DNA from: Aquibacillus salsiterrae
GTDB taxonomy: Bacteria > Bacillota > Bacilli > Bacillales > Amphibacillaceae
Reading direction: 5' to 3'
Length of the DNA stretch: 64,000 nucleotides
NCBI RefSeq assembly: GCF_028416595.1
Contig: NZ_JAMQKC010000003.1
Span: 186,001-250,000 of the forward strand
Part shown: positions 46,391-55,761 of the stretch, piece after piece
Numbering within the stretch: the first letter of the stretch is position 1
Layout: every line of letters begins with the position of its first letter
Made by a program: the position numbers and the translations under genes
Notes under the pieces: model-generated
Database searches by the model: none
Seen by the model: the letters and a program-made list of their open reading frames with translations, nothing else
What the model was told of the DNA's origin: nothing

Positions 46391-47131
46391 TTACATTATC
46401 ATTCCGCCGTCTACGTGGATTGTTTGGCCGGTGATATAGTTAGCGTCGTCTGACGCTAAAAATCTAACAACCTTTGCTACGTCTTCAGCTTGTCCTAGTT
46501 TTTCTAGTGGTATAAGTCCAATCATTCCGGATCGTTGTTCTTCGGTTAATTTCGCTGTCATGTCTGTCTCAATAAAACCTGGAGCAATGGCGTTCACCAA
46601 AACATTTCTCGAAGCAAGTTCTTTTGCAGTAGATTTCGTTAGTCCAATAACACCAGCTTTTGCTGCAACATAATTAGCTTGTCCTGGATTACCGCTAACT
46701 CCAACAACCGAAGAAATATTAATAATTCTGCCGCTACGTTGTTTCATCATTTGTCTCGTTACACCTTTTGTGCAAAGAAACACACCTTTTAAGTTTGTTT
46801 CAATAACTTCGTCAAACTCTTCTGTCTTCATCCGCATTAATAAATTATCTCTAGTTATCCCTGCATTATTTACAAGTATATCTAAACTGCCAAAAGATTC
46901 AACTACTTGCTTTATCATGCCCTTTACTTCAGACTCGTTTGCAACATTTGCTTTTATTTTCAGAGCTTCTGAACCTAACTCAACAATTTCATCAACAACT
47001 TCTTGAGCTTTTTCTTCGTTCCCTGAAAAATTAACCGCTACCTTCGCACCTTGCTTAGCAAGTTCTAAAGCAATCGCCTTCCCAATCCCACGTGAACCCC
47101 CAGTAACTAATGCAACTTTTCCAGCTAACAT
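46391..47131 (-). CDS. fabG: FabG, 3-oxoacyl-ACP reductase
   Basis: FabG performs the NADPH-dependent reduction of 3-oxoacyl-ACP in fatty acid elongation. The 246 residues have the SDR Rossmann motif GGSRGIG (11-17), NNAG, and the catalytic set S141, Y154, K158. ATG 47129-47131 follows a GGGGG site. The gene starts 3 bp after fabD. Confidence 0.97.
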   Translation of the reverse strand: MLAGKVALVTGGSRGIGKAIALELAKQGAKVAVNFSGNEEKAQEVVDEIVELGSEALKIKANVANESEVKGMIKQVVESFGSLDILVNNAGITRDNLLMRMKTEEFDEVIETNLKGVFLCTKGVTRQMMKQRSGRIINISSVVGVSGNPGQANYVAAKAGVIGLTKSTAKELASRNVLVNAIAPGFIETDMTAKLTEEQRSGMIGLIPLEKLGQAEDVAKVVRFLASDDANYITGQTIHVDGGMIM

Positions 47132-47133
47132 AA

Positions 47134-48075
47134 TTATTCCCCCTCATACCATTCGATAAACGCTTGAACTGATTCCGGATCTTGGAGTGTAAAGGTTTTA
47201 GTTCTTCGATTTATTTTTTTAATAAGACCTGTTAATACTTTACCATTCCCTATTTCAACAATAGCATCTATTTCCTGTTGTAACATATTGTTTATCGTTT
47301 CTTCAAATCTTACAGGTGAGTAAAGTTGTCTAACTAATAGATTTTCAATTTCTGATTTATCTGTTACTGGCTCAGCAGTTACATTAGCATAGACAGGAAT
47401 AGTTGCGTTATTGATATCAATTTGCTTAAGCACCCGTTCAAATTCTTTTGCTGCTGGTTTCATCAAACTAGAATGGAATGGACCACTTACGTTTAACGGT
47501 ACTACTTTTTTTGCTCCAGCTGCTTTTAGCCTTTCTACAGCTAGCTCAATCCCTTCGGCCGAACCAGAAATAACAATTTGACCAGGGCAATTCAAATTGG
47601 CAATATCGACAACGTTTGTGTCGTCGGTAATTTCTGTTAGGACATCTCCAATAGTTGCTTCATTAAGCCCAAGGACAGCGGCCATAGTCCCTTGACCCTT
47701 AGGAAATGCTTGTTCCATTAATTGACCTCGTTTTCTAACTAATGGTAAAGCATCATCCATTGTGATAGAGCCTGAAGCAACTAAAGCACTGTACTCGCCT
47801 AAACTGTGACCTGCCGTCATCACTGGGTTAATTCCTTTATCCTCCAACACCTTTGCAATAACTGTGCTTGTTAATAGCAATGCAGGCTGTGCATTTTCTG
47901 TATTAGTTAGTTCCTCTTTTGGACCTTCAAACATTAATTTAGATAAGTCGATACGAAGTAATTCGTCTGCTTGATTAACTACTTCTTTTACTTCTGGGTA
48001 TGCGTCATACATGGCTTTCCCCATCCCTACTGTTTGGGAGCCTTGTCCTGGAAAGACGAAAGCTACACGTTTCAT
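47134..48075 (-). CDS. fabD: FabD, malonyl-CoA:ACP transacylase
   Basis: FabD transfers malonyl from CoA to ACP to start fatty acid synthesis. The 313 residues show the [10 protein letters not shown] motif with nucleophile S91 and the general base H201 in [15 protein letters not shown] near the start is also diagnostic. ATG 48073-48075 follows a GGAGG site and sits 1 bp after plsX. Confidence 0.97.
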   Translation of the reverse strand: MKRVAFVFPGQGSQTVGMGKAMYDAYPEVKEVVNQADELLRIDLSKLMFEGPKEELTNTENAQPALLLTSTVIAKVLEDKGINPVMTAGHSLGEYSALVASGSITMDDALPLVRKRGQLMEQAFPKGQGTMAAVLGLNEATIGDVLTEITDDTNVVDIANLNCPGQIVISGSAEGIELAVERLKAAGAKKVVPLNVSGPFHSSLMKPAAKEFERVLKQIDINNATIPVYANVTAEPVTDKSEIENLLVRQLYSPVRFEETINNMLQQEIDAIVEIGNGKVLTGLIKKINRRTKTFTLQDPESVQAFIEWYEGE

Positions 48076-48076
48076 G

Positions 48077-49081
48077 CTATTGTTCCTCCTTCACCAATTC
48101 TGTTTTTGCCATTGTTTGTTCAATTGTAGCAGTAACATTGTTTTCAACCATATTACATGTTTGCCTAATCGCATTATAGATAGCCCTATGATTAGATGAA
48201 CCATGTGCCTTTATAACAGGTGCTGATAAGCCAAATAGTCCTGCGCCACCGTACTCAGAGTAATCAAGTTTGTCTTTCAACCCTCTTAAATCAGATTTAA
48301 TCATTCCAGCAGCAAGTTTTGTCTTTAATGATGACATGAGTGTATTTTTAATCATCGAGAACATACTTAGCGCTGTTCCCTCAATTGTTTTCAAAGCAAT
48401 ATTTCCACTAAATCCATCCGTAACAACAACGTCTGCTACCCCTTCTAATAAATCGCGTGCTTCTACATTTCCGACAAAGTTTAACGGTGCTTGTTTTAGT
48501 TTCTCATATGCTTTTTTAGTTAAATCATTTCCTTTGCCAGGCTCTGTTCCAACATTTAACAAGCCCACTCGCGGTGCAGCTATCCCGCGAACTTTCTCCG
48601 CATAAACTGAACCCATAATCCCATATTGTAGTAAATGCTCTGCTTTGGCATCAACATTTGCACCTACATCTAGCAACAAAAAGCCTTTACCATCGATTGT
48701 AGGTAACGTTGGACTTAGTGCTGGGCGGTCGATACCCTTAATTCTTCCGACAATAAAAAGACCTGCACTCATAAGAGCACCGGTATTCCCTGCAGAAATA
48801 CAAGCATCTGCTCTTTTTTCTTTCACTTCGTTTGCCATCAACACTAAGGATGCATCTTTTTTTCGACGAACTGCACGGACAGGCTCATCTTCTCCAGTAA
48901 TCATTTCTGTTGTATGTATGATCTCGATACGGTTTGAATCGGCTAAAAACGGTTCGATTTCATCTTTGTTTCCGACAAGCGTAATAGATAAATTCGGGAT
49001 AGATTTTACTGCATTCATCGCACCAATGACAATCTCCTTTGGCGCGTGGTCACCGCCCATAGCATCTATTGCAATTCTCAT
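48077..49081 (-). CDS. plsX: PlsX, phosphate acyltransferase
   Basis: PlsX makes acyl-phosphate from acyl-ACP, the first step of the Gram-positive phospholipid pathway with PlsY and PlsC. The 334-residue product has the family N-terminus [16 protein letters not shown] and the [10 protein letters not shown] and [10 protein letters not shown] motifs. Its ATG overlaps the fapR stop (ATGA, 49078-49081). It is under FapR control. Confidence 0.98.
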   Translation of the reverse strand: MRIAIDAMGGDHAPKEIVIGAMNAVKSIPNLSITLVGNKDEIEPFLADSNRIEIIHTTEMITGEDEPVRAVRRKKDASLVLMANEVKEKRADACISAGNTGALMSAGLFIVGRIKGIDRPALSPTLPTIDGKGFLLLDVGANVDAKAEHLLQYGIMGSVYAEKVRGIAAPRVGLLNVGTEPGKGNDLTKKAYEKLKQAPLNFVGNVEARDLLEGVADVVVTDGFSGNIALKTIEGTALSMFSMIKNTLMSSLKTKLAAGMIKSDLRGLKDKLDYSEYGGAGLFGLSAPVIKAHGSSNHRAIYNAIRQTCNMVENNVTATIEQTMAKTELVKEEQ

Positions 49082-49659
49082 AATGTTATATCTCCTTTTG
49101 GTTCATTGGAACGAAACATTTCAAAAGTACCGAAAAAAACTTTTTCATTATCGACAAAACTTTCTACCATTACTGTAGTTCTTCCCTTTTTCTCTGTCTC
49201 CAACACTTTTGCTTTTGCAACGACTCGCTCACCTAAATTCACTTGACGGGTAAATTTAATGTCTGCTCTTGCTGTAAGAGCCAATTGATCGTCAATAACT
49301 GCTACAGCTAGCGAGTTTGCTTGAGCAAACAAATGATGACCTCTGGCAATTTTATTTCGGGAAAATACATGTTCTATTTGGATATCTAAAATCGATATGG
49401 CCCTTTTATCCAATTCTAAATCGACTATTTCGCCAATCACTTCATCGATTGGGAGCGCCTTTACTGTTTCATTCCATTGATGTGTTGCAACAGATTTAAT
49501 CCGTGCTCTTAACTCAGGAATAGACAGCCCAACACGATCAAGACGAATAGTCTGGATACTGACACCAAATTTATTTGCCAATTCCTCATCGGTAATGAAA
49601 GGCATATCCTCAATCGTTTCTTTCAGTAATTGCTGCCTTTCTTTCTTACTTCTTTTCAT
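49078..49659 (-). CDS. fapR: FapR, malonyl-CoA-responsive repressor of lipid genes
   Basis: FapR represses fatty acid and phospholipid genes and is released by malonyl-CoA. The 193 residues have a DeoR-like helix-turn-helix at the N-terminus ([16 protein letters not shown]) and a C-terminal hot-dog fold that binds malonyl-CoA. ATG 49657-49659 is preceded by a weak site. Its own promoter carries a FapR operator (49704-49722), so autoregulation is expected. Confidence 0.97.
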   Translation of the reverse strand: MKRSKKERQQLLKETIEDMPFITDEELANKFGVSIQTIRLDRVGLSIPELRARIKSVATHQWNETVKALPIDEVIGEIVDLELDKRAISILDIQIEHVFSRNKIARGHHLFAQANSLAVAVIDDQLALTARADIKFTRQVNLGERVVAKAKVLETEKKGRTTVMVESFVDNEKVFFGTFEMFRSNEPKGDITL

Positions 49660-49703
49660 TGATCACTACACCGTCCATCACCCTAGATTCAAGCAATTAA
49701 AAA

Positions 49704-49722
49704 ATTATGACTAGGTACTAAT
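49704..49722 (-). promoter_or_regulatory. FapR operator
   Basis: On the minus strand ATTAGTACCTAGTCATAAT (49704-49722) matches the known FapR operator almost base for base. It lies just downstream of the -10 box, over the expected start site, an ideal place for repression of the fapR-plsX-fabD-fabG-acpP operon. Confidence 0.85.
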
Positions 49723-49730
49723 AGTAATAT

Positions 49731-49759
49731 ATAATACCTAGCGTAAATATGCAAGTCAA
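49731..49759 (-). promoter_or_regulatory. Sigma-A promoter of the fapR operon
   Basis: On the minus strand TTGACT (49754-49759) is 17 bp from TATTAT (49731-49736), a near-consensus sigma-A promoter. The -35 box starts immediately after the recG stop (49760-49762). Confidence 0.8.
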
Positions 49760-51799
49760 CTAGTCCAATGTATCGCCTTCATCATCCATTTCTTCTAGCA
49801 AATCCCTTAATTTCTCAAAAGGCGGCAGCTTTAATAAATCGTCCTGTATTACGGTCCAAGCATCCCTTCTCGCCGTTTCAAGTGCACGATAATCATGGAC
49901 GACATCGGCAACCTTAAACTCGGGTAAGCCGCTTTGTTTTCTCCCAAAAAAATCTCCCGGTCCTCTCAGTTGCAAATCTTGTTCTGAAAGTTCAAAACCG
50001 TTTGTCGTCTCAGTCATGATCCTCATTCTTTCTTTACCTACCTCTCCCTTAGGGTCGGCAATCAGAATACAATAGCTTTGGGCACTCCCCCGACCGACCC
50101 TGCCCCTGAGCTGATGTAATTGAGATAACCCAAATCGCTCTGCATCATAAACAACCATTACTGTTGCATTAGGAACATTCACACCAACTTCAACTACTGT
50201 TGTGGATACTAATACTTGTATGCGGTTGGCCGCAAATTCTTGCATTACTTCTTCTTTTTCTTCCGAACGTAACCGACCGTGCATCAGCCCTACCCCGAGC
50301 TTCCCTTTAAAATAATGACTGAGTTGATGAAACAAATCAACAGCATTTTGAATGTCTAATTTTTCTGATTCTTCAATGAGTGGGCATATCACATAGGCCT
50401 GATACCCTTGCTTGACTTCCTTTTCGATAAATTGTAAAACTCTATCCAACATATTTTCCTTTACCCAGTATGTTTCAATTTCTTTTCGTCCTTCTGGCAT
50501 TTCATCAATGATTGATACATCCATGTCACCAAATGTCGAAATTGCAAGTGTTCTCGGTATAGGGGTAGCAGTCATAAATAAAACATCGGGATGCATCCCT
50601 TTCTCCCTTAGCGCCTTCCGTTGATTGACACCAAAGCGGTGCTGCTCATCGACGATAACTAAGCCTAAATCAAAAAAATTGACCTCATCTTGTATTAGCG
50701 CATGAGTACCAATTACAATATCAACTTCATGTGACTGAATCTTAGTTACGATTTCTTTCCTCGCCTTACCTTTTATTGAACCTGTTAATAACCCTACCCT
50801 GCCATACCCTTCAAACATATTTTTCAATGATTCATAATGTTGTTCTGCTAAAATTTCTGTTGGCACCATTAATGCCCCTTGTTTTCCACAAGTAATACTT
50901 GCAAATAGACAAATAGCAGCAACTGCTGTTTTACCTGAACCTACATCGCCTTGTAACAACCGATTCATTCTGTAAGCGGATTTCATATCATCCAGAATTT
51001 CTGTTAATGCTTTTGTTTGGGCATTGGTTAATGAAAATGGAAGCTTATCAATAAATTGGTTGACTCTCTCTTCATTATAATTCAAGGAATTTCCAACAGT
51101 AGCTTCCTTCGTCCTCTTGCGAATCCATTGCATCTTTAACTGGAACAAAAGAAACTCTTCATAAATAAAACGTCGTTTCGCGTGCTTTAAATGGTTGAAG
51201 CTTGTCGGAAAATGAATCTGGCATAAGGCGTCACTTCGATTGGGCAGCTTGTAACTAGTCAAATAGTCATCCGGTAAGATTTCCTCGATACTAAAAGCGT
51301 ATTGACTAACAGCCGCTTTCATCAGTTTTACGATTTGTTTGTTTGTAATCGAACCTTTTAAAGGATAAATTGGTTGGATCTGGTCTTGTGATTTCGCCTT
51401 TCCCTTTTTATAATTACTGACAGTGATTTGCAGTCTATGTTGATCCCATTTTCCAGTTAACGTAACAACATCTCCAGGTCTTAGTTGTTTTTTTGCAAAC
51501 GGACGATTAAACATTATACCTTTGACGACATGATGTTCAACCTGCAAGTTAACAACTAGTCTAGACCTTTTTCTACCATAAAAGGTTACTGTAGGTTCAC
51601 CAATTACCTCTCCCTCGATTGTTACTTTCTCCTCATGAAGAAGTTCACGTATCGGTTTAACTTCATAACTGTCATAGCGATTTGGAAAATAAAAAAGCAG
51701 GTCTTCCACTGTAAAAATATTAATCAACTCAAGTTCTTGCTGTAACTTATCTCCAACTCCCTTTATCGCTGTGATTGGTTCATTTAACAATTTTCTCAC
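49760..51799 (-). CDS. recG: RecG, ATP-dependent DNA helicase
   Basis: RecG regresses stalled forks and branch-migrates Holliday junctions. The 679 residues have the N-terminal wedge/OB domain (about 60-150), Walker A LLQGDVGSGKTA, the DEQHRFGV motif, the TATPIPRTLAI motif and the C-terminal QLRGRVGRG motif. GTG 51797-51799 or TTG 51788-51790 may be the start; both sites are weak. It follows the fakA terminator, so it has its own promoter, which I could not define. Confidence 0.96.
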   Translation of the reverse strand: MRKLLNEPITAIKGVGDKLQQELELINIFTVEDLLFYFPNRYDSYEVKPIRELLHEEKVTIEGEVIGEPTVTFYGRKRSRLVVNLQVEHHVVKGIMFNRPFAKKQLRPGDVVTLTGKWDQHRLQITVSNYKKGKAKSQDQIQPIYPLKGSITNKQIVKLMKAAVSQYAFSIEEILPDDYLTSYKLPNRSDALCQIHFPTSFNHLKHAKRRFIYEEFLLFQLKMQWIRKRTKEATVGNSLNYNEERVNQFIDKLPFSLTNAQTKALTEILDDMKSAYRMNRLLQGDVGSGKTAVAAICLFASITCGKQGALMVPTEILAEQHYESLKNMFEGYGRVGLLTGSIKGKARKEIVTKIQSHEVDIVIGTHALIQDEVNFFDLGLVIVDEQHRFGVNQRKALREKGMHPDVLFMTATPIPRTLAISTFGDMDVSIIDEMPEGRKEIETYWVKENMLDRVLQFIEKEVKQGYQAYVICPLIEESEKLDIQNAVDLFHQLSHYFKGKLGVGLMHGRLRSEEKEEVMQEFAANRIQVLVSTTVVEVGVNVPNATVMVVYDAERFGLSQLHQLRGRVGRGSAQSYCILIADPKGEVGKERMRIMTETTNGFELSEQDLQLRGPGDFFGRKQSGLPEFKVADVVHDYRALETARRDAWTVIQDDLLKLPPFEKLRDLLEEMDDEGDTLD

Positions 51800-51930
51800 T
51801 CTTTCTTATCATTTCAGTGTAAACATTGTCAATAAAGTTAAAGGCGTCTACACATTGATTGATTTTTCTATTCACTGTCTGTTGTTAACACTAGTATAGC
51901 TGTTGTGATATTAAAAAAGAAGGAAATTAA

Positions 51931-51966
51931 TAAAAAGCCTAAATCGGAGTGGATTTAGGCTTTTTA
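51931..51966 (-). terminator. fakA terminator
   Basis: AAAAAGCCTAAATC (51932-51945) pairs with GATTTAGGCTTTTT (51952-51965) around six bases, a 14-bp stem with an internal A/T tail. On the minus strand it lies about 90 nt after the fakA stop. The B. subtilis genes sdaAB and sdaAA would lie between here and recG and are absent. Confidence 0.9.
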
Positions 51967-52000
51967 AAAGGATAAGAAAGCATAACAACATCCAAGAGCT

Positions 52001-52030
52001 GTCTAGCTTCGGCGCCTCGCGCTTTTCTTA
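52001..52030 (-). repeat. Short copy of the intergenic hairpin repeat, reverse orientation
   Basis: GTCTAGCTTCGGCGCCTCGC...TTTTCTTA is the family in opposite orientation to most other copies. The flank AAGAGCT (CAGCTCTTGGAT on the minus strand) also matches the 55605-55700 copies, so the element extends beyond CTAGAC. Confidence 0.7.
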
Positions 52031-52051
52031 GTATTGTTCATCCCTTAATGA

Positions 52052-53719
52052 CTATTCAATGGCAATAATGTAGGAATAGATTGGCTGATTACCCTTATGA
52101 ATTTCTAATTCACAATCTTCATAAGCTTCTTCAATATAGGTTTGTACTTGTTGCATTTCTTCATCACTTGCATCTTTTCCTTGTAGGATAGTGATGATTT
52201 CATCGTTTTCGTCAATCATTTCCGCTAACAACTGTTTGACAACCTCAAATTTATCCTTATCTGTTGCTTTAATTTTTCCGTCAGCAAGGCCCATGAAATT
52301 GCCATTTTCAATTGTCATACCTTCGATTTGTGTATCCCTAACCGCATAGGTTACTTGACCGGTTTTCACTTGTTCACTGGCCGATTGCATAGCCTCCTTA
52401 TTTTCCTGCAACGTTGCATCTGGATGAAAGGCTAACAACGCACTCATTCCTTGTGGGATCGTTTTGGTTGGTACTACAACAACATTCTCTTTGGCTAATT
52501 CAGCGGCTTGGTTTGCAGCCATGACAATATTTTTGTTATTAGGTAAAATGATAATATTCTTTGCATTTGCTTCTTTTATTGCTTCAGCTATATCTTGTGT
52601 GCTTGGGTTCATCGTCTGTCCACCTTCAATCACAACAGTTGAACCAAGGCTTTCAAACAACTGCTTAACACCATCACCCATGGCAACTGAAACAATGGCA
52701 TAATCTGTCAGTTGTTTTGATTTTTCTATTGTTTTACCCTTGTTACCAACGATAGAAGAGTGCTGTTCTCTCATGTTTTCAACTTTTATAGATAAGAAAC
52801 TCCCGAATCGTTGACCAAGATTTAAAACCTCTCCTGGATGTTCGGCATGGACATGCACCTTCACGATTTCATCATCTGAAACAACTAATAACGAATCACC
52901 AAACTCACTAAGTTCATTTCTAAACTGTTCTTCGTCATATGGATTTGTTAAAAGCTTATCCTCTTCAAACTTAACCATAAACTCTGTACAATAACCAAAT
53001 TCAATATCCTTTGTATCCATGTAGTCCTGGGCTAACTTATGGTGTTCTGCATTGACCATATCACTCATGTCGACAGAATTTATAGAATCTGGCAGTTTTT
53101 CCCCCTTAAGAGAGGCTAAGAATCCTTCATAAATCGTCACTAATCCTTGTCCACCACTATCAACCACGCCAACCTCTTTTAAAACGGGGAGAAGCTCAGG
53201 TGTTCGCTTTAATGACTTTTTTGAAGCTTGGATAACCCCTTCCATGAACTTAATCATATCATCTGTAGACTCTGCTAAGTGCTGAGCATCATTTGCCGTT
53301 TCTCTTGCCACTGTTAATATTGTACCTTCGACTGGCTTTATAACTGCTTTATAAGCTGTCTTTACACCAACATCTAGCGCTGTTGCAAAATCAGTCGGTG
53401 TTAAAGAGCTCTTACCTTCAACACCTTTAGCAAATCCTCGAAATAATTGCGATAATATTACTCCAGAGTTCCCTCTTGCCCCCATTAACAATCCTTTAGC
53501 CAAGGCTTGGGCTACGTCTGTTACGTGCGTAGCAGTTTCAACTTTTTTAACCTCAGCTGCACCTTCTGTCATTGATAAATTCATATTTGTACCAGTGTCA
53601 CCATCTGGGACAGGGAAAACATTCAACGCATCAATCATTTTAGCATTATTCGTTAAATGGTGCGCTCCAGAGAGAACCATTTTGGCAAAAGTAGATCCAT
53701 CTAACGTTCGAACTGTCAC
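52052..53719 (-). CDS. fakA: FakA/YloV, fatty acid kinase subunit with DAK2/DegV-like domains
   Basis: This is the YloV/FakA family kinase that, with an FakB fatty acid-binding partner, phosphorylates exogenous fatty acids. From GTG 53717-53719 (AAGGAGG at 9 nt) the product has 555 residues, near the 553 of B. subtilis. The N-terminal DhaL/DAK2 domain has the PVPDGDTGTNM motif with metal-binding aspartates and GARGNSGVI. A middle domain and a C-terminal DegV-like domain follow. It is downstream of asp23. Confidence 0.95.
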   Translation of the reverse strand: MTVRTLDGSTFAKMVLSGAHHLTNNAKMIDALNVFPVPDGDTGTNMNLSMTEGAAEVKKVETATHVTDVAQALAKGLLMGARGNSGVILSQLFRGFAKGVEGKSSLTPTDFATALDVGVKTAYKAVIKPVEGTILTVARETANDAQHLAESTDDMIKFMEGVIQASKKSLKRTPELLPVLKEVGVVDSGGQGLVTIYEGFLASLKGEKLPDSINSVDMSDMVNAEHHKLAQDYMDTKDIEFGYCTEFMVKFEEDKLLTNPYDEEQFRNELSEFGDSLLVVSDDEIVKVHVHAEHPGEVLNLGQRFGSFLSIKVENMREQHSSIVGNKGKTIEKSKQLTDYAIVSVAMGDGVKQLFESLGSTVVIEGGQTMNPSTQDIAEAIKEANAKNIIILPNNKNIVMAANQAAELAKENVVVVPTKTIPQGMSALLAFHPDATLQENKEAMQSASEQVKTGQVTYAVRDTQIEGMTIENGNFMGLADGKIKATDKDKFEVVKQLLAEMIDENDEIITILQGKDASDEEMQQVQTYIEEAYEDCELEIHKGNQPIYSYIIAIE

Positions 53720-53804
53720 TTCAAACTTCCTCCTTCTATATCTGCTTTGCAGACCCCGTCTTCTTGTTCGGAAGGGGGAAAGCACTACAGAATTTTCCTA
53801 GTCG

Positions 53805-54167
53805 CTATTCTTGGGCTACTCGAACACCCTGAATGTAAATGTTAACGGAACTAATTGATAATCCCAATGTTTTGTCTAAGATATATTTAACTTGAGACTG
53901 GACGTTATTTGCTACTTCTGAAATTTTCGTTCCGTAGCTGACAATGATATACATATCAATATGGATGTTTTCACCATCTTGCCGAACAACTACACCCCTC
54001 GAAAAATTTTCTTTTCTAAGCATCTCCGCAATTCCATCTCTTAATTGATTTTTGGATGCCATTCCGACAATACCGTAACATTCAATAGCTGCCCCTCCTG
54101 CAACGGTTGCGATCACTTCATTTGTTATTGTTACATGACCATCATTTGTATGAAGTTCTATGGACAT
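53805..54167 (-). CDS. yloU: Asp23/YloU family protein
   Basis: YloU is an Asp23/Gls24-family envelope-associated protein of unknown precise role. The 120 residues carry the family pattern (ITNEVIATVAGGAAIECYGIVGMA). ATG 54165-54167 has a strong AAGGAGG site. It is co-directional with fakA, a partnership seen across Firmicutes. Confidence 0.95.
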   Translation of the reverse strand: MSIELHTNDGHVTITNEVIATVAGGAAIECYGIVGMASKNQLRDGIAEMLRKENFSRGVVVRQDGENIHIDMYIIVSYGTKISEVANNVQSQVKYILDKTLGLSISSVNIYIQGVRVAQE

Positions 54168-54212
54168 AATTATCCTCCTTAATTCAGCCTAAATTTAAGG
54201 TAATTTTACTAT

Positions 54213-54241
54213 ACTATAATAGAATATGAAAGCAGTTTCAC
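54213..54241 (-). promoter_or_regulatory. Candidate promoter of yloU-fakA
   Basis: On the minus strand GTGAAA (54236-54241) is 17 bp from TATAGT (54213-54218). An overlapping TATAGT at 54208-54213 is also possible. The site lies in the 313-bp gap shared with the rpmB promoter. Confidence 0.4.
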
Positions 54242-54401
54242 TTCATGAAGATTGGATGAATTCTGTAGTATACCCAATCGATGGAAGAAAAAAACCCTTT
54301 TTTACAATGTAGGAAATAATTAATTCTGTCAAGCAAAATATCCCTATCCTATCTTCCCCAAATTAAAAGAAACTAAGCTCCTTGTTATACTTTCACTAAA
54401 A

Positions 54402-54430
54402 TTACATTGCAAAACTGATGTTGCTATGAT
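54402..54430 (+). promoter_or_regulatory. Candidate promoter of rpmB
   Basis: On the plus strand an extended -10, TGCTATGAT (54422-54430), has TTACAT (54402-54407) 17 bp upstream of TATGAT. The extended TG compensates for the poor -35. It gives a leader of about 45 nt with a strong GGAGG site. Confidence 0.5.
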
Positions 54431-54480
54431 AAATTATATTAGTATGTAAAGATATACATGCTAGGTAGGAGGGATATAAT

Positions 54481-54669
54481 ATGGGACGCAAATGTGTTGT
54501 CACAGGACGTAAAACTACATCTGGAAATGCCCGTTCACACGCGATGAACGCTAATAAACGCCAATGGAAAGCAAACGTACAAAAAGTTCGCATTCTAGTT
54601 GACGGTAAACCTAAAAAAGTTTATGTATCTGCTCGTGCACTGAAATCTGGTAAAGTGGAACGGGTATAA
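54481..54669 (+). CDS. rpmB: Ribosomal protein bL28
   Basis: bL28 is a large subunit protein. The 62 residues equal the B. subtilis length ([20 protein letters not shown] start, [15 protein letters not shown] end). There is a single cysteine, so this is the zinc-free form. It is divergent from yloU and converges on spoVM, with a shared terminator between them. Confidence 0.98.
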   Translation: MGRKCVVTGRKTTSGNARSHAMNANKRQWKANVQKVRILVDGKPKKVYVSARALKSGKVERV

Positions 54670-54680
54670 CCACATAAAAC

Positions 54681-54711
54681 AAAAAAAGCACCATATTTGG
54701 TGCTTTTTTTG
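54681..54711. terminator. Bidirectional terminator between rpmB and spoVM
   Basis: AAAAAAGCACCA pairs with TGGTGCTTTTTT, and T-runs flank both sides. It can end rpmB transcripts on the plus strand and spoVM transcripts on the minus strand. Confidence 0.9.
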
Positions 54712-54716
54712 TTTTG

Positions 54717-54797
54717 TTAATCTTTTTTAATAGAACCCATAATTGCTCGAACGAAACCACCGATGAACCTTGGGAGTTTAAAGGTATAGAATTTCAC
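54717..54797 (-). CDS. spoVM: SpoVM, stage V sporulation protein M (26 residues)
   Basis: This tiny gene encodes 26 residues, starting MKFYTFKLPRFIGGFVRA and ending GSIKKD, clearly SpoVM, the amphipathic helix that senses the curved forespore membrane and anchors SpoIVA to start the coat. P9 and the length match B. subtilis. It starts with GTG at 54795-54797 after a GGAGGGG site 6 nt upstream. A CATAGTAT box at 54910-54917 could be a weak sigma-E -10, but no good -35 accompanies it. It shows the organism is an endospore former. Confidence 0.93.
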   Translation of the reverse strand: MKFYTFKLPRFIGGFVRAIMGSIKKD

Positions 54798-54926
54798 GCT
54801 GAACCCCTCCTCTTTTCAAATAAGCGATAAACTAAGGTTACCTCTAGAGTTTACCGAGGCTTTGGACTTGACCTTTATGCAGATGAAAAAGAGCAAGACC
54901 ACTTACAATATACTATGATAATAACC

Positions 54927-55580
54927 TTAAATAAGTACTTCTCTACTCTTTATTACCAATAATATGCCGTCCGTAAATGAAAAAGTACCTTTTTTAGAAA
55001 TTAGCTTATTCGAAATACATAAGGTTGAGCCCCAATCAATCGTTTCATTACTTAATGGATAATAAAAACCGCTTAATGTTATCCCTACAGCTTCTTTTGT
55101 AAAAGGCAAAAAAGATAGGTGCGTATAATTAGAATCATTAACAATTTCGTGAACACCAGGAAAATAAAGCTCAGACCAGTTATATGTATCAATAATTATT
55201 CCTATTATATTTTTCTTTAATAACCGGTAAAGAAGCTGAATACTGGCCATGCTATGGTCTAGTCTCCCCCCAGTAACCCCGAACAAAAGAATACGGCTGG
55301 CCTTTTGTTTGATTGCATGTAAAATGGCTAATTCTAAATCTGTTTTATCTTTCTCGACAGGATGCTCTTCAAACTGAATGGCCACTTTTTGAACTAGTTT
55401 TTTTTCGTCCGGTGTAATTGAATCAAAGTCACCCACTGCGAGGTTTGGCTTTATACCGGCATTAACTAACAGGAGTGCCCCAAGGTCTGCTCCTATCCAG
55501 TAATCTACAGCCAAACGATAGTGATTTAAATCTGGTATTAAGTTTTTTGGTCCCCCTGCAACAATTGCTACTGTTGACAT
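54927..55580 (-). CDS. thiN: ThiN, thiamine pyrophosphokinase
   Basis: ThiN converts thiamine to thiamine pyrophosphate. From ATG 55578-55580 (GAGG at 7 nt) it has 217 residues, near the 214 of B. subtilis. WIGADLGALLLVNAGIKPNLAVGDFDS and EKDKTDLELAI are the diagnostic motifs, and GVTGGRLDHSMA follows. No TPP riboswitch is visible upstream; that space holds repeat copies. Confidence 0.96.
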   Translation of the reverse strand: MSTVAIVAGGPKNLIPDLNHYRLAVDYWIGADLGALLLVNAGIKPNLAVGDFDSITPDEKKLVQKVAIQFEEHPVEKDKTDLELAILHAIKQKASRILLFGVTGGRLDHSMASIQLLYRLLKKNIIGIIIDTYNWSELYFPGVHEIVNDSNYTHLSFLPFTKEAVGITLSGFYYPLSNETIDWGSTLCISNKLISKKGTFSFTDGILLVIKSREVLI

Positions 55581-55604
55581 CCTTCCACCTCTTAGAGAAG
55601 TCAT

Positions 55605-55700
55605 AAGAAAAGCGTAAGCGCCTTGGTCAGACCCGAGGGGCTAGGCGCTGGAGCTAGACAATAAGAAAAGCGCAGAGCGCCTTGCGCTAGACAGCTCTTG
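55605..55700 (+). repeat. Two tandem short copies of the intergenic hairpin repeat
   Basis: The first copy (55605-55659) runs AAGAAAAGCGTAAGCGCC to GGAGCTAGAC. The second (55663-55692) is a mini-copy whose ends nearly touch, AAGAAAAGCGCAGAGCGCC to GCTAGAC, followed by AGCTCTTGGAT. They lie between thiN and the rpe terminator. Confidence 0.8.
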
Positions 55701-55719
55701 GATCTTTTTTATACTTCTT

Positions 55720-55755
55720 TTTAAAAAGGGTATCATAATGAAGGATACCCTTTCC
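55720..55755 (-). terminator. rpe terminator
   Basis: AAAGGGTATC (55725-55734) pairs with GATACCCTTT (55744-55753) and is followed on the minus strand by TTTTT. It ends the priA-to-rpe run about 8 nt after the rpe stop. Confidence 0.85.
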
Positions 55756-55761
55756 ACCATC

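Noticed and set aside
55581-55761. TPP riboswitch before thiN
   Set aside because: The conserved CUGAGA and ACCUGAUCUGGAUAAUGCC-type elements are absent; the region consists of repeats and the rpe terminator.
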